This document shows, in pieces, positions 7,572 through 15,714 of a DNA stretch of 64,000 nt. Position 1 is the stretch's first letter; the number at the start of each line of letters is the position of its first letter. The stretch comes from DASXAI01 sp963728985 (GTDB lineage Bacteria > Actinomycetota > Acidimicrobiia > Acidimicrobiales > Ilumatobacteraceae): the NCBI GenBank assembly GCA_963728985.1, contig CAVSME010000001.1, positions 992,001-1,056,000 on the forward strand, given 5' to 3'. The position numbers were made by a program, and so were the translations under genes. The notes under the pieces are model-generated. The model was not told the origin of the DNA. It saw only the letters and a list, made by a program, of their open reading frames with translations, and searched no databases.

Positions 7572-8882
7572 CTACGGCCTCTTCTTGGCCGCCGCCGCGA
7601 ATGCGGCGCGCGCCGCATGGCCGACCCGATGAGCGTCGGCCTCGTGCGGGTACGACCGGTACACGTTCTCGGCGGTCACGCCGAACTCGGCGATCGCCAC
7701 CACGATCGAGCTGAAGCGGCTGGCGAACTCGAGCCGGGAGTGCTCGATCGCGGCGGCGCCGAGCGCACGACGAGAGCCGGACGACACCGCCGCCATCGTC
7801 CGTCGCAGCTGCGCCTCAGCAGCGACGAACGCAACGTTGACCTTCTCGATCTTGGCGAAGCCCTGTTGCAGCTTCGCGATGTCGCTGAGGATCTGGAGCT
7901 CCACCGGGCCGCGCCGGGCGGCCTTGAGATCGCTCGCCTTCTTCGTGGCGAACGGCATCGTGTCCTTCTTCCAACCTTCGATCGTCGTGTTCAGCTTCAC
8001 CCGAGCGGCGAGGATGTCGCTCAAGTTGAGATCGAGCGCGTTGGGCTGCGCGGTCAGCGTGTTGCCGACGAAGAAGTTCAGGTCCTCGTTGAACTTCTTG
8101 TAGTCGAAGTGCTTGCCACCGGGTTCGAACGCGTTCCACTGCTCGACGAACGGGAGCACCGCCTTGTCGGGCGGTGAGGCGCGTAGGTCGAACGCCGCGG
8201 TCGCCACCGGGAACGGGATGTCGAGCGCCGCCTTGATCGCCGCTGCGTCCTTCTTGTCCTTCGAGGCGAGCACCCGCGCCTGAAGGAACTCCTGCTCGGC
8301 GTGGCGTGTTTCGTGGTAGCACGTGTCGGTGACCTCGCCCGCCTCGTCGGCGGTCACGTCGCGGAGCTTGGTGGTGATGGGCTTCTTCGTGATCTGGAGC
8401 AGGTCGATGTTGATCGTCCACCCGGAACCAGTGAACAGGCCGCGTTCCTTCCTCGGCTCGAACGTCGGCTTGATGATCGCCGGCACGTGCTCCGCGGCGA
8501 GCGCGTCATCGGCCTTGTTCATCAAGTTGTTGCCGAGGTCGAGCAGCGTCTTGTCGGGATTCGATCGCCAGTAGTTCAGCGCTTCCCCCGCGAACGCGGT
8601 GGTCGGCGCCGACTTGGCCAGCCCGAAGTTGGCGGCCTGGCGCTGCACGACGGGCGCACTCAGCAGCTGCGCCACCGCCGCATTGCCGGCGGTGCGCTGG
8701 AGCGAGAGCAGGGCGCCCGCCGGCCCCGCCACCAGCACCGTCGCCCGCCGGGTAGAGGCAGGCGCCTTCGTCAACTGGCGTCGGTAGCGCACCACCGGGC
8801 GATGGTAACTGGCCTGGATAGCCGACGTCCGGGGGTCGGTGGCCTGTCTAATGAATGACCGAGCGGGTACGTACCTGCGCAC
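7572..8882 (-). CDS. LQRTAGN-motif protein with HExxH metallopeptidase motif, possible eCIS-type cargo
   Basis: The 436-residue protein (GTG start at 8882) has an unstructured basic N-terminus, then LLSLQRTAGNAAVAQLL (residues 59-74). This is the signature found at the front of many proteins linked to extracellular contractile injection systems, often with DUF4157. Instead of the usual DUF4157 HEAxHxxQQ it has TCYHETRHAEQEF, giving HExxH at 190-194, which suggests a zinc peptidase. The C-terminus carries YPHEADAHRVGHA (411-423), like the PEExDAxxVG tail of this class. There is no signal peptide. No sheath, tube or baseplate gene lies in the window, so it would be an orphan cargo. The start is uncertain. 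Confidence 0.6.
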   Translation of the reverse strand: MRRYVPARSFIRQATDPRTSAIQASYHRPVVRYRRQLTKAPASTRRATVLVAGPAGALLSLQRTAGNAAVAQLLSAPVVQRQAANFGLAKSAPTTAFAGEALNYWRSNPDKTLLDLGNNLMNKADDALAAEHVPAIIKPTFEPRKERGLFTGSGWTINIDLLQITKKPITTKLRDVTADEAGEVTDTCYHETRHAEQEFLQARVLASKDKKDAAAIKAALDIPFPVATAAFDLRASPPDKAVLPFVEQWNAFEPGGKHFDYKKFNEDLNFFVGNTLTAQPNALDLNLSDILAARVKLNTTIEGWKKDTMPFATKKASDLKAARRGPVELQILSDIAKLQQGFAKIEKVNVAFVAAEAQLRRTMAAVSSGSRRALGAAAIEHSRLEFASRFSSIVVAIAEFGVTAENVYRSYPHEADAHRVGHAARAAFAAAAKKRP

Positions 8883-8932
8883 TGGTTCCCTCGCGATGTT
8901 GGGTCCCCTCCCGCCTATCGCTCGGGGCCAGC

Positions 8933-8966
8933 GGAGAGCGCGGTCGCAGCTTGGACCGCGCTCTCC
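8933..8966. terminator. 13-bp perfect stem hairpin
   Basis: The left arm GGAGAGCGCGGTC (8933-8945) pairs perfectly with GACCGCGCTCTCC (8954-8966) around an 8-base loop. It lies just past the stop of the minus-strand methyltransferase (9011) and before the LQRTAGN gene (8882). It fits a terminator, although no T-run follows, as is common in high-GC actinobacteria. Confidence 0.65.
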
Positions 8967-9010
8967 ACAACGTCGCCTCCGTCCGCCCGCCGAGCCGCTC
9001 GCCCGTCAAT

Positions 9011-10153
9011 TCACGGGCGCCGCGGCCGGAGCCGGCGCGCCGCCCGCACCAGCGGTCGCAGGCCCGGTATCGCTCGGGCGAACACCCGCAGCCCCTCCTT
9101 CGGGCGTTGGAGCTCGGCGACGCGGCCCTGCAACTGGACAACCTGCGCCTGCAAGTGCTCCTGCTCCGTGATCACGCCGTACAGCCGCTCGTAGAGGTCC
9201 TCGAGCATCGTGGGGCCGCCGTAGCGTCCCCCGTCGGCCACGGCCCGCGCTTCACGATGCTGTTCCGCCGCCGTCCACGCCGCCAACGTGGCGTCGTCGA
9301 TCGGCTCCGTCCGCGGGCGGGCGATGGCATAGAAGAAGTAGGACCGCCCGAGGTCGTCGTCGAGGTACCGCTCGTCGGCCTCGAGGACGAAGTCCACCCA
9401 CCGCGCCTGCTCGGGCCCTGGTGTGTAGAAGGGCGGGTTGAGCTTGAGGATCTCGTAGGCGAGGGCCCCCCCGGTCGGCCGGAGGTGATCGATCGAGAAG
9501 TAGCGCTCCAGATGCGAGATGACGAGATCGCTGTGGATGGCCTCGGTCGGGTCGGTCGCCAGCATCGTCGTCAGGTGGGGGTAGTCGAGCCGCCTCCGGA
9601 ACATGGGGGGCAAAGCCTGGTTCAGCTGCCACAGCGCATCCCAGTTCCCGAGCGAGTACTGGTTGCGAGCGGGACCGCAGTAGTCCCAGTGGAGGAATAC
9701 ACCGTCGGGTGGCAATCGCGCCGCCACTTGACGGAAGGCGCGGTCGAGGTAGGCGATGTGATGGGCGGCGGCGTAGTTGATGACGAGATCGAACGGCCCG
9801 ACCGGGAGCTCATCGGTGTTGATGTCGTGCCGCACGTACGTGATGGGCAGCCCTGCTGCGCGGGCGGCAGCCTCGGCCAGGAGGTCGTCGGCGATGTCGA
9901 CGCCGACTGCAGCGCCGACCACGCCACCGGCGACCAGCGCCCGCTCGACCCAGCCGTTGCCGCAATTCAGCACCAGTGCGCGCTCGAAGCGGGACCGCCC
10001 GTAGAACGCCAGGGCGTGGCCCCAGATGCCGAGCGGCGCGGCCTCGCCCAACGCGAGGCGATCCTGATAGGCCCGCACCTCGGCAAGGGCGTTCCAGTAC
10101 AGCGGCGTGTCGTAATACACCGACGAGTCCGCCGGCCGAATGGCGTCAGACAC
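9011..10153 (-). CDS. class I SAM-dependent methyltransferase with C-terminal coiled-coil
   Basis: The 380-residue protein has a Rossmann methyltransferase core. Motif I is in ALVLNCGNGWVERALV, with VGVDIADDLL as the acidic SAM-ribose loop and FDLVINYAAAHHI as motif IV. After about residue 315 a helical Leu/Gln-rich segment (LEDLYERLYGVITEQEHLQAQVVQLQGRV) predicts a coiled coil, then a basic tail. The family acts on diverse acceptors, and nothing here identifies the substrate. It overlaps the upstream gene by 8 bases, so it is probably translationally coupled to the deleted O-methyltransferase remnant. Confidence 0.82.
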   Translation of the reverse strand: MSDAIRPADSSVYYDTPLYWNALAEVRAYQDRLALGEAAPLGIWGHALAFYGRSRFERALVLNCGNGWVERALVAGGVVGAAVGVDIADDLLAEAAARAAGLPITYVRHDINTDELPVGPFDLVINYAAAHHIAYLDRAFRQVAARLPPDGVFLHWDYCGPARNQYSLGNWDALWQLNQALPPMFRRRLDYPHLTTMLATDPTEAIHSDLVISHLERYFSIDHLRPTGGALAYEILKLNPPFYTPGPEQARWVDFVLEADERYLDDDLGRSYFFYAIARPRTEPIDDATLAAWTAAEQHREARAVADGGRYGGPTMLEDLYERLYGVITEQEHLQAQVVQLQGRVAELQRPKEGLRVFARAIPGLRPLVRAARRLRPRRP

Positions 10154-10487
10154 TCCCGCTGACCCTCGCTTCGAGGATCATCATCGGCGATGCCGTCTCG
10201 ACCACCCGGGTGAGGTCGTAGCCCGCTTGCTCGAACAGTGCCGCATACTCCGCGACGGTACGTTCCTGCCCGCCGGGCACAACGAGCATGTTGAGGTCCG
10301 AGAACTTGTTGTCGGCACCCTCGTTCGGCTCGCCCAGCGCCCGCTCCACGATCAGGAGCGTGGTGGCGCCCGCGGCCACGTGATCGGCGATGCTCAGCGA
10401 GGCGACGACGTGAACGGCCTGCGAGACCTGGAACCCAATCGTCAGGCGGCGCAGTGTCGCCGCTGGATCCTCTCGAGCGTCACTCAT
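10146..10487 (-). pseudogene. internally deleted O-methyltransferase (dimerisation helix joined to C-terminus)
   Basis: The 113-residue ORF begins with the dimerisation segment of hydroxyneurosporene/O-methyltransferases (TLRRLTIGFQVSQAVHVVASLSIADHV). It then jumps to the family's C-terminal end: LLIVERALGEPNE, KFSDLNMLVVPGGQERT, FEQAGYDLTRVV, SPMMILEA. About 200 residues, including the SAM-binding GxGxG and the catalytic His region, are missing with the frame kept. It cannot be an active methyltransferase. It may survive as a dimerising fragment or be decaying. It overlaps the downstream methyltransferase by 8 bases. Confidence 0.75.
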
Positions 10488-10532
10488 CGAACCCCCTTCC
10501 GGGCGACAGCATCGCGCCCCTCGGGGTCCGGA

Positions 10533-11006
10533 TCACGCGCCGTCAGCGGCGGCGTACAGCGCCGCAAGATCGATCTTGCCCATCCCGAGCATGGCCCGCA
10601 TGGCCCGTTGCGAGCGCGCCTCGTCCGGGTTCTTCAGCAGGTCCTCCATGCCGACCGGCACGACCTGCCACGACACGCCGTACTTGTCCTTCAGCCAGCC
10701 GCACGGGCCCGATTCGCCACCGGCCGTGAGCTTCTCCCAGTAGTAGTCGACCTCCTGCTGGTCGGCGCAGTTGATGAGCAACGAGATCGCCTCGTTGAAC
10801 GTGAAGTCGGGCCCACCGTTGATCGCGGTGTAGTCCTGGCCGTCGAGCACGAAGTCAACCGTCAGCACCATGCCGGCCTGACGAGGGCCGGCCTCGCCGT
10901 AGTAGAAGACGTTCTTGACGTGCGAGTTCGGGAACACCGAGACGTAGAACTCGGCCGCTTCCTCGCTCTCGGTGTCGAACCAGAGGTTGGGGGTGATACG
11001 GGGCAT
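10533..11006 (-). CDS. VOC-superfamily protein, PhnB/3-demethylubiquinone-methyltransferase-like
   Basis: The 157-residue protein opens with ITPNLWFDTESEEAAEFYVSVFP, the signature of the PhnB-like branch of the vicinal-oxygen-chelate superfamily. It continues with VDFVLDGQDYTAINGGPDFTFNEAISLLINC and CGWLKDKYGVSWQVVP. The family folds as paired beta-alpha-beta-beta-beta modules and includes proteins of unknown reaction. Despite the Pfam name, it is not a methyltransferase. Confidence 0.88.
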   Translation of the reverse strand: MPRITPNLWFDTESEEAAEFYVSVFPNSHVKNVFYYGEAGPRQAGMVLTVDFVLDGQDYTAINGGPDFTFNEAISLLINCADQQEVDYYWEKLTAGGESGPCGWLKDKYGVSWQVVPVGMEDLLKNPDEARSQRAMRAMLGMGKIDLAALYAAADGA

Positions 11007-11083
11007 CGCTGCGCCTCCTGTCGTCGGCCACTCTCATCGAGGGAGACGATGCGGCGACCGGGAACTCATCGCCTCGGACGGAT

Positions 11084-11434
11084 TCAGCCCGCCGTCTCGT
11101 CGAGCAGCTGCAGCAGGTCGTGAGCGGCGAGCTCGACGGCCTTGTGGCGCCACTCCGACGCCCGGTACACGCAGGCGATCAGGGCCGTGCGATGCACGCG
11201 GCGGAAGTCGCCGTAGACGAACGCATACCGAGCCTTGGTCTCGTCGTTGGCGCCCTCGGTCAGTCCGAGGTGCCACGCGGCGTACTCCTCCCACCCATGC
11301 GACTCCAAGTAGCTGTTCTGGGCGTCGGCGCCGGGCTGGACGGTGCCCCAATCGCTATCGAGGACGTACTGGCGGGCGCCGATCAGGCGCCTGGCGTTCG
11401 CCACGGCCGCTTCGTTGAGCGCGTACTTCGCCAT
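11084..11434 (-). CDS. conserved hypothetical protein
   Basis: The 116-residue protein starts MAKYALNEAAVANARRLIGARQYVLDSDWG and is mostly helical, with a Trp/Tyr-rich middle (SHGWEEYAAWHLGLTEG) and RRVHRTALIACVYRASEWRH. It resembles small uncharacterised actinobacterial proteins. I see no catalytic motif, signal peptide or membrane segment. Codon use matches the neighbours, so it is probably a real gene. Confidence 0.65.
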   Translation of the reverse strand: MAKYALNEAAVANARRLIGARQYVLDSDWGTVQPGADAQNSYLESHGWEEYAAWHLGLTEGANDETKARYAFVYGDFRRVHRTALIACVYRASEWRHKAVELAAHDLLQLLDETAG

Positions 11435-11485
11435 GCACCACCGGTACCCGCGCGCCGCGAAGGCGAGCCTTCGCGCCGCGACCGT

Positions 11486-11878
11486 TCAGCAGACGGCGGC
11501 CATCCGGTTGCTGTCCTCGAGCGGCAGCTCGGCCCAGACCACCTTGTCCCCGTCCCGCCAGTCGATGCCCCAGCGCGTCGCCAGGGACGAGACCAACATC
11601 AAACCGCGCCCGCTGATGTCGTTCGATGTGGCGAACAGCACCCGGGGCTGGCGCCGGCTGCTGTCGCGCACGCCCAACCACACCACATCGCCAACCCGCA
11701 CCGTCACCTCGAACGGCGTGCGGGCGTGGCGGACGGCGTTCGACACCAGCTCGGACAGGACCACTCGCGCCGCGTCGCGGCATCCCGCCGGCAGATGGTC
11801 AGCGAGGTGGCGGGCCGCCGTCACGCTCGACGCGGTCGGCGGATACCGCTCCGACCATGTCTTGCGCAATGCCGCCAT
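11486..11878 (-). CDS. RsbW-like ATP-binding protein (HATPase_c_2)
   Basis: About 130 residues from the ATG at 11878, or 138 from the ATG at 11902. It has the GHKL ATPase N box (VLSELVSNAVRHA), a D-containing G1 region (LGVRDSSRRQP) and GRGLMLVSSLATRWG as the G2 box. It matches the stand-alone anti-sigma-factor kinase-like proteins of actinobacteria, which phosphorylate anti-anti-sigma factors or bind sigma factors. No partner STAS or sigma gene is adjacent. The two candidate ATGs lie in opposite arms of a perfect 14-bp palindrome (11874-11905), so initiation may be sensitive to RNA structure. Confidence 0.82.
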   Translation of the reverse strand: MAALRKTWSERYPPTASSVTAARHLADHLPAGCRDAARVVLSELVSNAVRHARTPFEVTVRVGDVVWLGVRDSSRRQPRVLFATSNDISGRGLMLVSSLATRWGIDWRDGDKVVWAELPLEDSNRMAAVC

Positions 11879-11905
11879 GCCCGTGGGATACCCCACGGGC
11901 ATGGC
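11874..11905. promoter_or_regulatory. perfect 14-bp palindrome over the start of the ATPase gene
   Basis: The left arm GCCATGCCCGTGGG (11874 onward) pairs with CCCACGGGCATGGC (ending 11905), with a 4-base loop. It sits between the alkaline phosphatase stop (11936) and the ATPase gene, and holds both possible ATG starts. It could terminate phoA transcripts or mask the ATPase start codon. Confidence 0.6.
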
Positions 11906-11935
11906 TCCAATCCCTCCTGTTGCGACGGACCTCGG

Positions 11936-13315
11936 TCAGTCGACGCCGAGTGCTCTCGCCATCGTGTGGAACAGGTCGGTCTGGTTCGTGATGCCGAGGA
12001 CGTTGGCCGCCTGCGGGCCTTGCGCCGCCACTCGCACCTCGGTGCCGGTGTGGCTCTGCGAGCGCCCGTTGAGGTTCGTGGCGTAGTTGACGACCATCGG
12101 CTGACCCTCGTGGGTGATGAGCGTGGCGATCGCGCCCGGGCTGTGATCCGTGGCCGTCTGCGCCTCGACGATCTGGCTCGTGTGACCATGGTCGGCGGTC
12201 ACGATGATGAGCGTGTCGGGGTGCTTCTTGGCCCAGTCCTGCGCCACCTTGATGGCCCGGTCGAACTCGACCGTCTCACCGATCTGACCGCACGAGTTCT
12301 GGGCGTGATCCTGCTTGTCGATCGACGCGCCCTCGACCTGGAGGAAGAAGCCGTCCTTGCGCTTGTCTCCCTTGGTCTTCGTCGACAACAGCTCGATCGC
12401 CTTGGCCGTCATGTCGGCCAGGTGCGGTTCGGTGCCCGGCCGCGCCCCGTTGGACTCGGTGCACGGCGTCGCCGCCGGGCCCGGGTACGGAGCGGCCAGC
12501 GGGCCCGTCCACTCCAGGTCCATGTTGCTCGGGTGGAAGAGCCCGAGGAACTTCTTGCCGGGCACCGCGGCGTCGAGGCCGGCCTTGTCGGTGGCCACCG
12601 TGTAGCCCTGGGCCTGCGCCTGCTGCACGACGGTCTGGCCGGCGTACGGGCCACCGGTGACGGTCTGGTCGAAGCGCTGCTTGCCTCCGCCCATCAGCAC
12701 GTCCACGTTGTGGTCGACCGTCTGCTCGGCGACGGAACCGAGGCCACCGGCGTCCTTCTTCTCGGTCGGGCACGTAGCCATGTCGGCCGGACCCTGGCAG
12801 CCGCGCAGGCTCACGTGCGCGTCGAGCACCGCCGGCGTGGCGTCGGTGAGCTCGGCCGTGGTCACGTTGCCGGTCTTGAAGCCCGCCTTCTGGGCCAGCT
12901 CCAAGATGGTCGTCAACGGCTCGAGCGTGACCGGATCGACCGACACGGCGTTGTTGTAGGTCTTGACGCCCGTGGCCCAGCCGGTGCCGGACGCCGCCGA
13001 ATCGGTGACGTAGTCGGGGGTGTCGGGCGTGCCCTTCTGCACGGCGTAGGTGGTGTACTCACCGGTCAGCGGCAAGGCGTCCATCGACAGCCGGCCGGCG
13101 GCGCCCTTGGCGTAGTTGCGAGCGATCGTGATCTCCGAGTCGCCCATCCCGTCGCCCAGGAACATGATCACGTTCTTGGCCCGACCACCGTTGAGGGAGA
13201 ACAGGACCTGCGCGGTCTTGTCCCCATCGTTGTTCCATGCGCCGGCGGCCGAGGCGACCACCAACCCAGCGACACCCACCGTCGCTCCCACCAGGATCTT
13301 CCGTCGTTTGCTCAT
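11936..13315 (-). CDS. phoA: alkaline phosphatase, PhoA family
   Basis: The 459-residue protein has a signal-like N-terminus (MSKRRKILVGATVGVAGLVVASAAGA). KNVIMFLGDGMGDSE follows as the first metal site, DYVTDSAASG holds the nucleophile Ser at about residue 106, and IVTADHGHTS and SQSHTGTEV supply the C-terminal metal ligands. PhoA enzymes are secreted zinc/magnesium phosphomonoesterases used for phosphate scavenging. The ATG at 13315 is chosen because AAAGGAG lies about 15 bases upstream. The ORF extension to 13366 looks non-coding. It is divergent from the gene at 13496 with 180 bases between; I see no obvious Pho box there. Confidence 0.93.
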   Translation of the reverse strand: MSKRRKILVGATVGVAGLVVASAAGAWNNDGDKTAQVLFSLNGGRAKNVIMFLGDGMGDSEITIARNYAKGAAGRLSMDALPLTGEYTTYAVQKGTPDTPDYVTDSAASGTGWATGVKTYNNAVSVDPVTLEPLTTILELAQKAGFKTGNVTTAELTDATPAVLDAHVSLRGCQGPADMATCPTEKKDAGGLGSVAEQTVDHNVDVLMGGGKQRFDQTVTGGPYAGQTVVQQAQAQGYTVATDKAGLDAAVPGKKFLGLFHPSNMDLEWTGPLAAPYPGPAATPCTESNGARPGTEPHLADMTAKAIELLSTKTKGDKRKDGFFLQVEGASIDKQDHAQNSCGQIGETVEFDRAIKVAQDWAKKHPDTLIIVTADHGHTSQIVEAQTATDHSPGAIATLITHEGQPMVVNYATNLNGRSQSHTGTEVRVAAQGPQAANVLGITNQTDLFHTMARALGVD

Positions 13316-13495
13316 CGGATCGTCACGGCTCCTTTGTCGTTTGGTCCTGCCGAACCACCACAGCAAACGGACCTGAACGGGTCGTGGCGGATCGGTGGCG
13401 CGTGGCTAGCCAGCGGCCGACGACTCGCCCCGCGATGAATTCGGACCGTGACGGACGTCTCGTACGTGGAGCGATCCGCTCGAGAGGAGCAGCCC

Positions 13496-14086
13496 ATGAC
13501 CGCGATCGATCTCGGACCGGCCAGCCGGCAGGTGGCCGACCTCGTGACCGCAGTGACCGACGACCAGCTCGCCGCGCCCACTCCCTGCTCGGCGTACTCG
13601 GTGGGCGACCTGGTGGACCACGTCGGCGGGCTGTCGCTGGCCTTCACCGGCGCCGCCGTCAAGGAGACCGGTGGCGCCTCGTCGCAGGGTCCAGTGGTCG
13701 ACGCCTCCCGCCTGGGCCCTGATTGGCGAAACCGCATCCCCCGCGATCTGGACGGGCTGGCCGTGGCCTGGCGCGACCCGGACGCCTGGACGGGCATGAC
13801 CAAGGCGGGCGGCATCGACCTGCCCGGAGCGGTCGCCGGCGTCGTGGCCCTGGACGAGCTGATCCTCCACGGATGGGACATCGCCCGCGCCACCGGGCAG
13901 GCCTACGACCCGGATCCGGCTTCCCTCGAGGCGGTGCACGGCTTCCTCGCCCAGTTCGCCACGCCCGAGCAGGCGGCCATGCGCGCCAACATCTTCGGCC
14001 CGATCGTCGCAGTCCCCGACGACGCGCCGCTCCTCGACAAGGTGCTCGGCCTCGCCGGGCGTGATCCCGCCTGGACGGCGCCGTAG
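13496..14086 (+). CDS. TIGR03086-type metal-binding (MDMPI/DinB-fold) protein
   Basis: About 196 residues from the ATG at 13496, which has GAGGAG a few bases upstream. Family features are TPCSAYSVGDLVDHVGG at residues 46-62, and DELILHGWDIARATGQAYDP near residue 122. These supply the His-Asp-His metal site of TIGR03086 proteins, relatives of mycothiol-dependent enzymes. The reaction is unknown. Transcribed away from phoA and followed by ribokinase on the same strand. Confidence 0.85.
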   Translation: MTAIDLGPASRQVADLVTAVTDDQLAAPTPCSAYSVGDLVDHVGGLSLAFTGAAVKETGGASSQGPVVDASRLGPDWRNRIPRDLDGLAVAWRDPDAWTGMTKAGGIDLPGAVAGVVALDELILHGWDIARATGQAYDPDPASLEAVHGFLAQFATPEQAAMRANIFGPIVAVPDDAPLLDKVLGLAGRDPAWTAP

Positions 14087-14133
14087 GGGCCACGATGGGC
14101 GGCGATGACAGCTGCGGCCATCCCTGATCCGAC

Positions 14134-15045
14134 ATGAGGCCCGGCGCCGTGGTCGTGTTCGGCAGCGCCAACGTCGATCTGACCGTGCACACCGAGCGGG
14201 CGCCCGGGCCCGGTGAGACGGTGCTGGGTCACGGGTTCGGTCAGGGGAATGGCGGGAAGGGCGCCAACCAGGCGATGGCCGCCACGCGCATGGGCGCCAC
14301 CACGAGCTTCGTCGGCCGCATCGGCGACGACCCGCTCGGGGCCCGGCTGGCCGAGAGCCTCGCGGCCGCCGGTGTCGACACGGGAGGTCTCGTGTCGGTG
14401 TCCGGTACCCCGACCGGCGTGGCCGTCATCGTCGTGGATGCCAGCGCCGACAACCGGATCGTCGTGGCGCCCGGGGCCAACGCCGCCCTCGACGGCACCG
14501 ACCTCAGCGCGCTGACGGCGGCACTCGACGGCGCCGCCGTGCTGCTGCTGCAGCTCGAAGTGCCCATGACCGGCGTGCTGGCGGCCGCACGCGAAGCCCG
14601 CCGGCGGGGCGTGACGGTGGTGCTGGACCCGGCACCCGTGCCACCGGCGGGGGTGCCCGACGAACTGTTGCAGCTGACGTCCATCGTCACCCCCAATCAG
14701 CACGAGGCCGCGCTGCTGGTGGGCGACGACGACGTGACCGCCGCGCTGGCCGCCCTCCGCCAGCGCGGTGCCGAGACGGCCGTCGTCACCCTCGGCGCCG
14801 CCGGGGCGCGCTGGTCGGGGCCGGCGGGCGACGGCGTCGCGCCGGCACCGGCCGTCACGGCGATCGACACGACGGGGGCGGGCGACGCCTTCAACGGCGC
14901 GCTGGCGGCGGCGCTCGCCGAGGGCCTCGATCTCGCCACCGCCATCCGTTGGGGGGTGACCGCCGGCGCCCTCGCTGTCACCCGCGCCGGCGCCCAGGAC
15001 GCGATGCCAGACCGGGCGGACGTTCTCCCTCTAGTCGGCGCTTGA
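14134..15045 (+). CDS. rbsK: ribokinase, PfkB family
   Basis: The 303-residue protein matches ribokinase in length and motifs: VVFGSANVDLTV at the start, GGKGANQAMAATRMG (PfkB signature 1, residues 45-59), and near the C-terminus IDTTGAGDAFNGALAAAL (signature 2 with catalytic Asp and anion hole). It would phosphorylate ribose, or a related sugar or nucleoside, with ATP. No ribose transporter lies nearby, so the substrate assignment rests on family resemblance. Its 3' end overlaps the convergent hydrolase gene by 15 bases. Confidence 0.87.
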   Translation: MRPGAVVVFGSANVDLTVHTERAPGPGETVLGHGFGQGNGGKGANQAMAATRMGATTSFVGRIGDDPLGARLAESLAAAGVDTGGLVSVSGTPTGVAVIVVDASADNRIVVAPGANAALDGTDLSALTAALDGAAVLLLQLEVPMTGVLAAAREARRRGVTVVLDPAPVPPAGVPDELLQLTSIVTPNQHEAALLVGDDDVTAALAALRQRGAETAVVTLGAAGARWSGPAGDGVAPAPAVTAIDTTGAGDAFNGALAAALAEGLDLATAIRWGVTAGALAVTRAGAQDAMPDRADVLPLVGA

Positions 15046-15714
15046 GCTCAGCACGGCCGGCAGCCACTCGAGGAGGCGTTCCTCGAGGATGGGGCCCGAC
15101 TTCGCCAGCGCGTGCCCGTCGTTGGGCAGCACGACGAGCTCGCCATGGTCGGCGATCTCGCGCACGACGGCAGACGCCTCGACCGGGAGGATCTCGTCAC
15201 GCTCGCCATGGAAGAGAAGGAACGGCCGGGGCTTGAGCCCGCCGGCGATCTCGCACCCCGCCGACTGCGTGGCGAAGGTGACGACGCCGGCCACGAGGTC
15301 GGGCAGACCGACCCCGACCCGCACCGCGATGGCGCCGCCGAACGAGTGCCCCATCGTGACCACCTTGGTGGCGCCGTGGCCGACGGCGATCTGCACGCCA
15401 GCAGCGAGATCGAGCGTGCACTTGTCGATGTCGTTGGGCTGGCGGTAGCTGAGGCGCACGACGCCGATGCCCATCGCCGGCAGCTGCTCGCCCAGGCGCT
15501 GGTACAAGCCGCTGGCCGGACCGAGCAGCCCGCCCATCGCCCCACCGCAGGCCACCACTGCGGCGGGCAGGTCCGGGTCGCCGTGCCAGAGCACCGTGAT
15601 CAACCCCGTCATCGTGTAGATCTCGAGGTGGCGGAGGCCCGGGGCCAGCTCGGCCTCCTGCGTCCCGATCACGTCGAGCGCCTGCAGCGGGGTGCTGGGC
15701 TTGGAGTCGGTCAT
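15031..15714 (-). CDS. alpha/beta hydrolase
   Basis: About 227 residues from the ATG at 15714. The nucleophile elbow is VVTMGHSFGGAIAVRVG (GHSFGG), with a likely Asp in LFHGERDEILPVE and a His in LPNDGHALAKSG. This is a complete dienelactone-hydrolase/BAAT-like catalytic triad order. No signal peptide. The start overlaps the stop of the upstream NUDIX gene by four bases (ATGA), so the pair is probably coupled. The natural ester or thioester is not predictable. Confidence 0.86.
   Translation of the reverse strand: MTDSKPSTPLQALDVIGTQEAELAPGLRHLEIYTMTGLITVLWHGDPDLPAAVVACGGAMGGLLGPASGLYQRLGEQLPAMGIGVVRLSYRQPNDIDKCTLDLAAGVQIAVGHGATKVVTMGHSFGGAIAVRVGVGLPDLVAGVVTFATQSAGCEIAGGLKPRPFLLFHGERDEILPVEASAVVREIADHGELVVLPNDGHALAKSGPILEERLLEWLPAVLSSSAD

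Noticed and set aside
11120..13438. 772-codon ORF on the plus strand
   Set aside because: Antisense to phoA and its neighbours, which have clear family motifs; the translated sequence is low-complexity Arg/Val/Gly.
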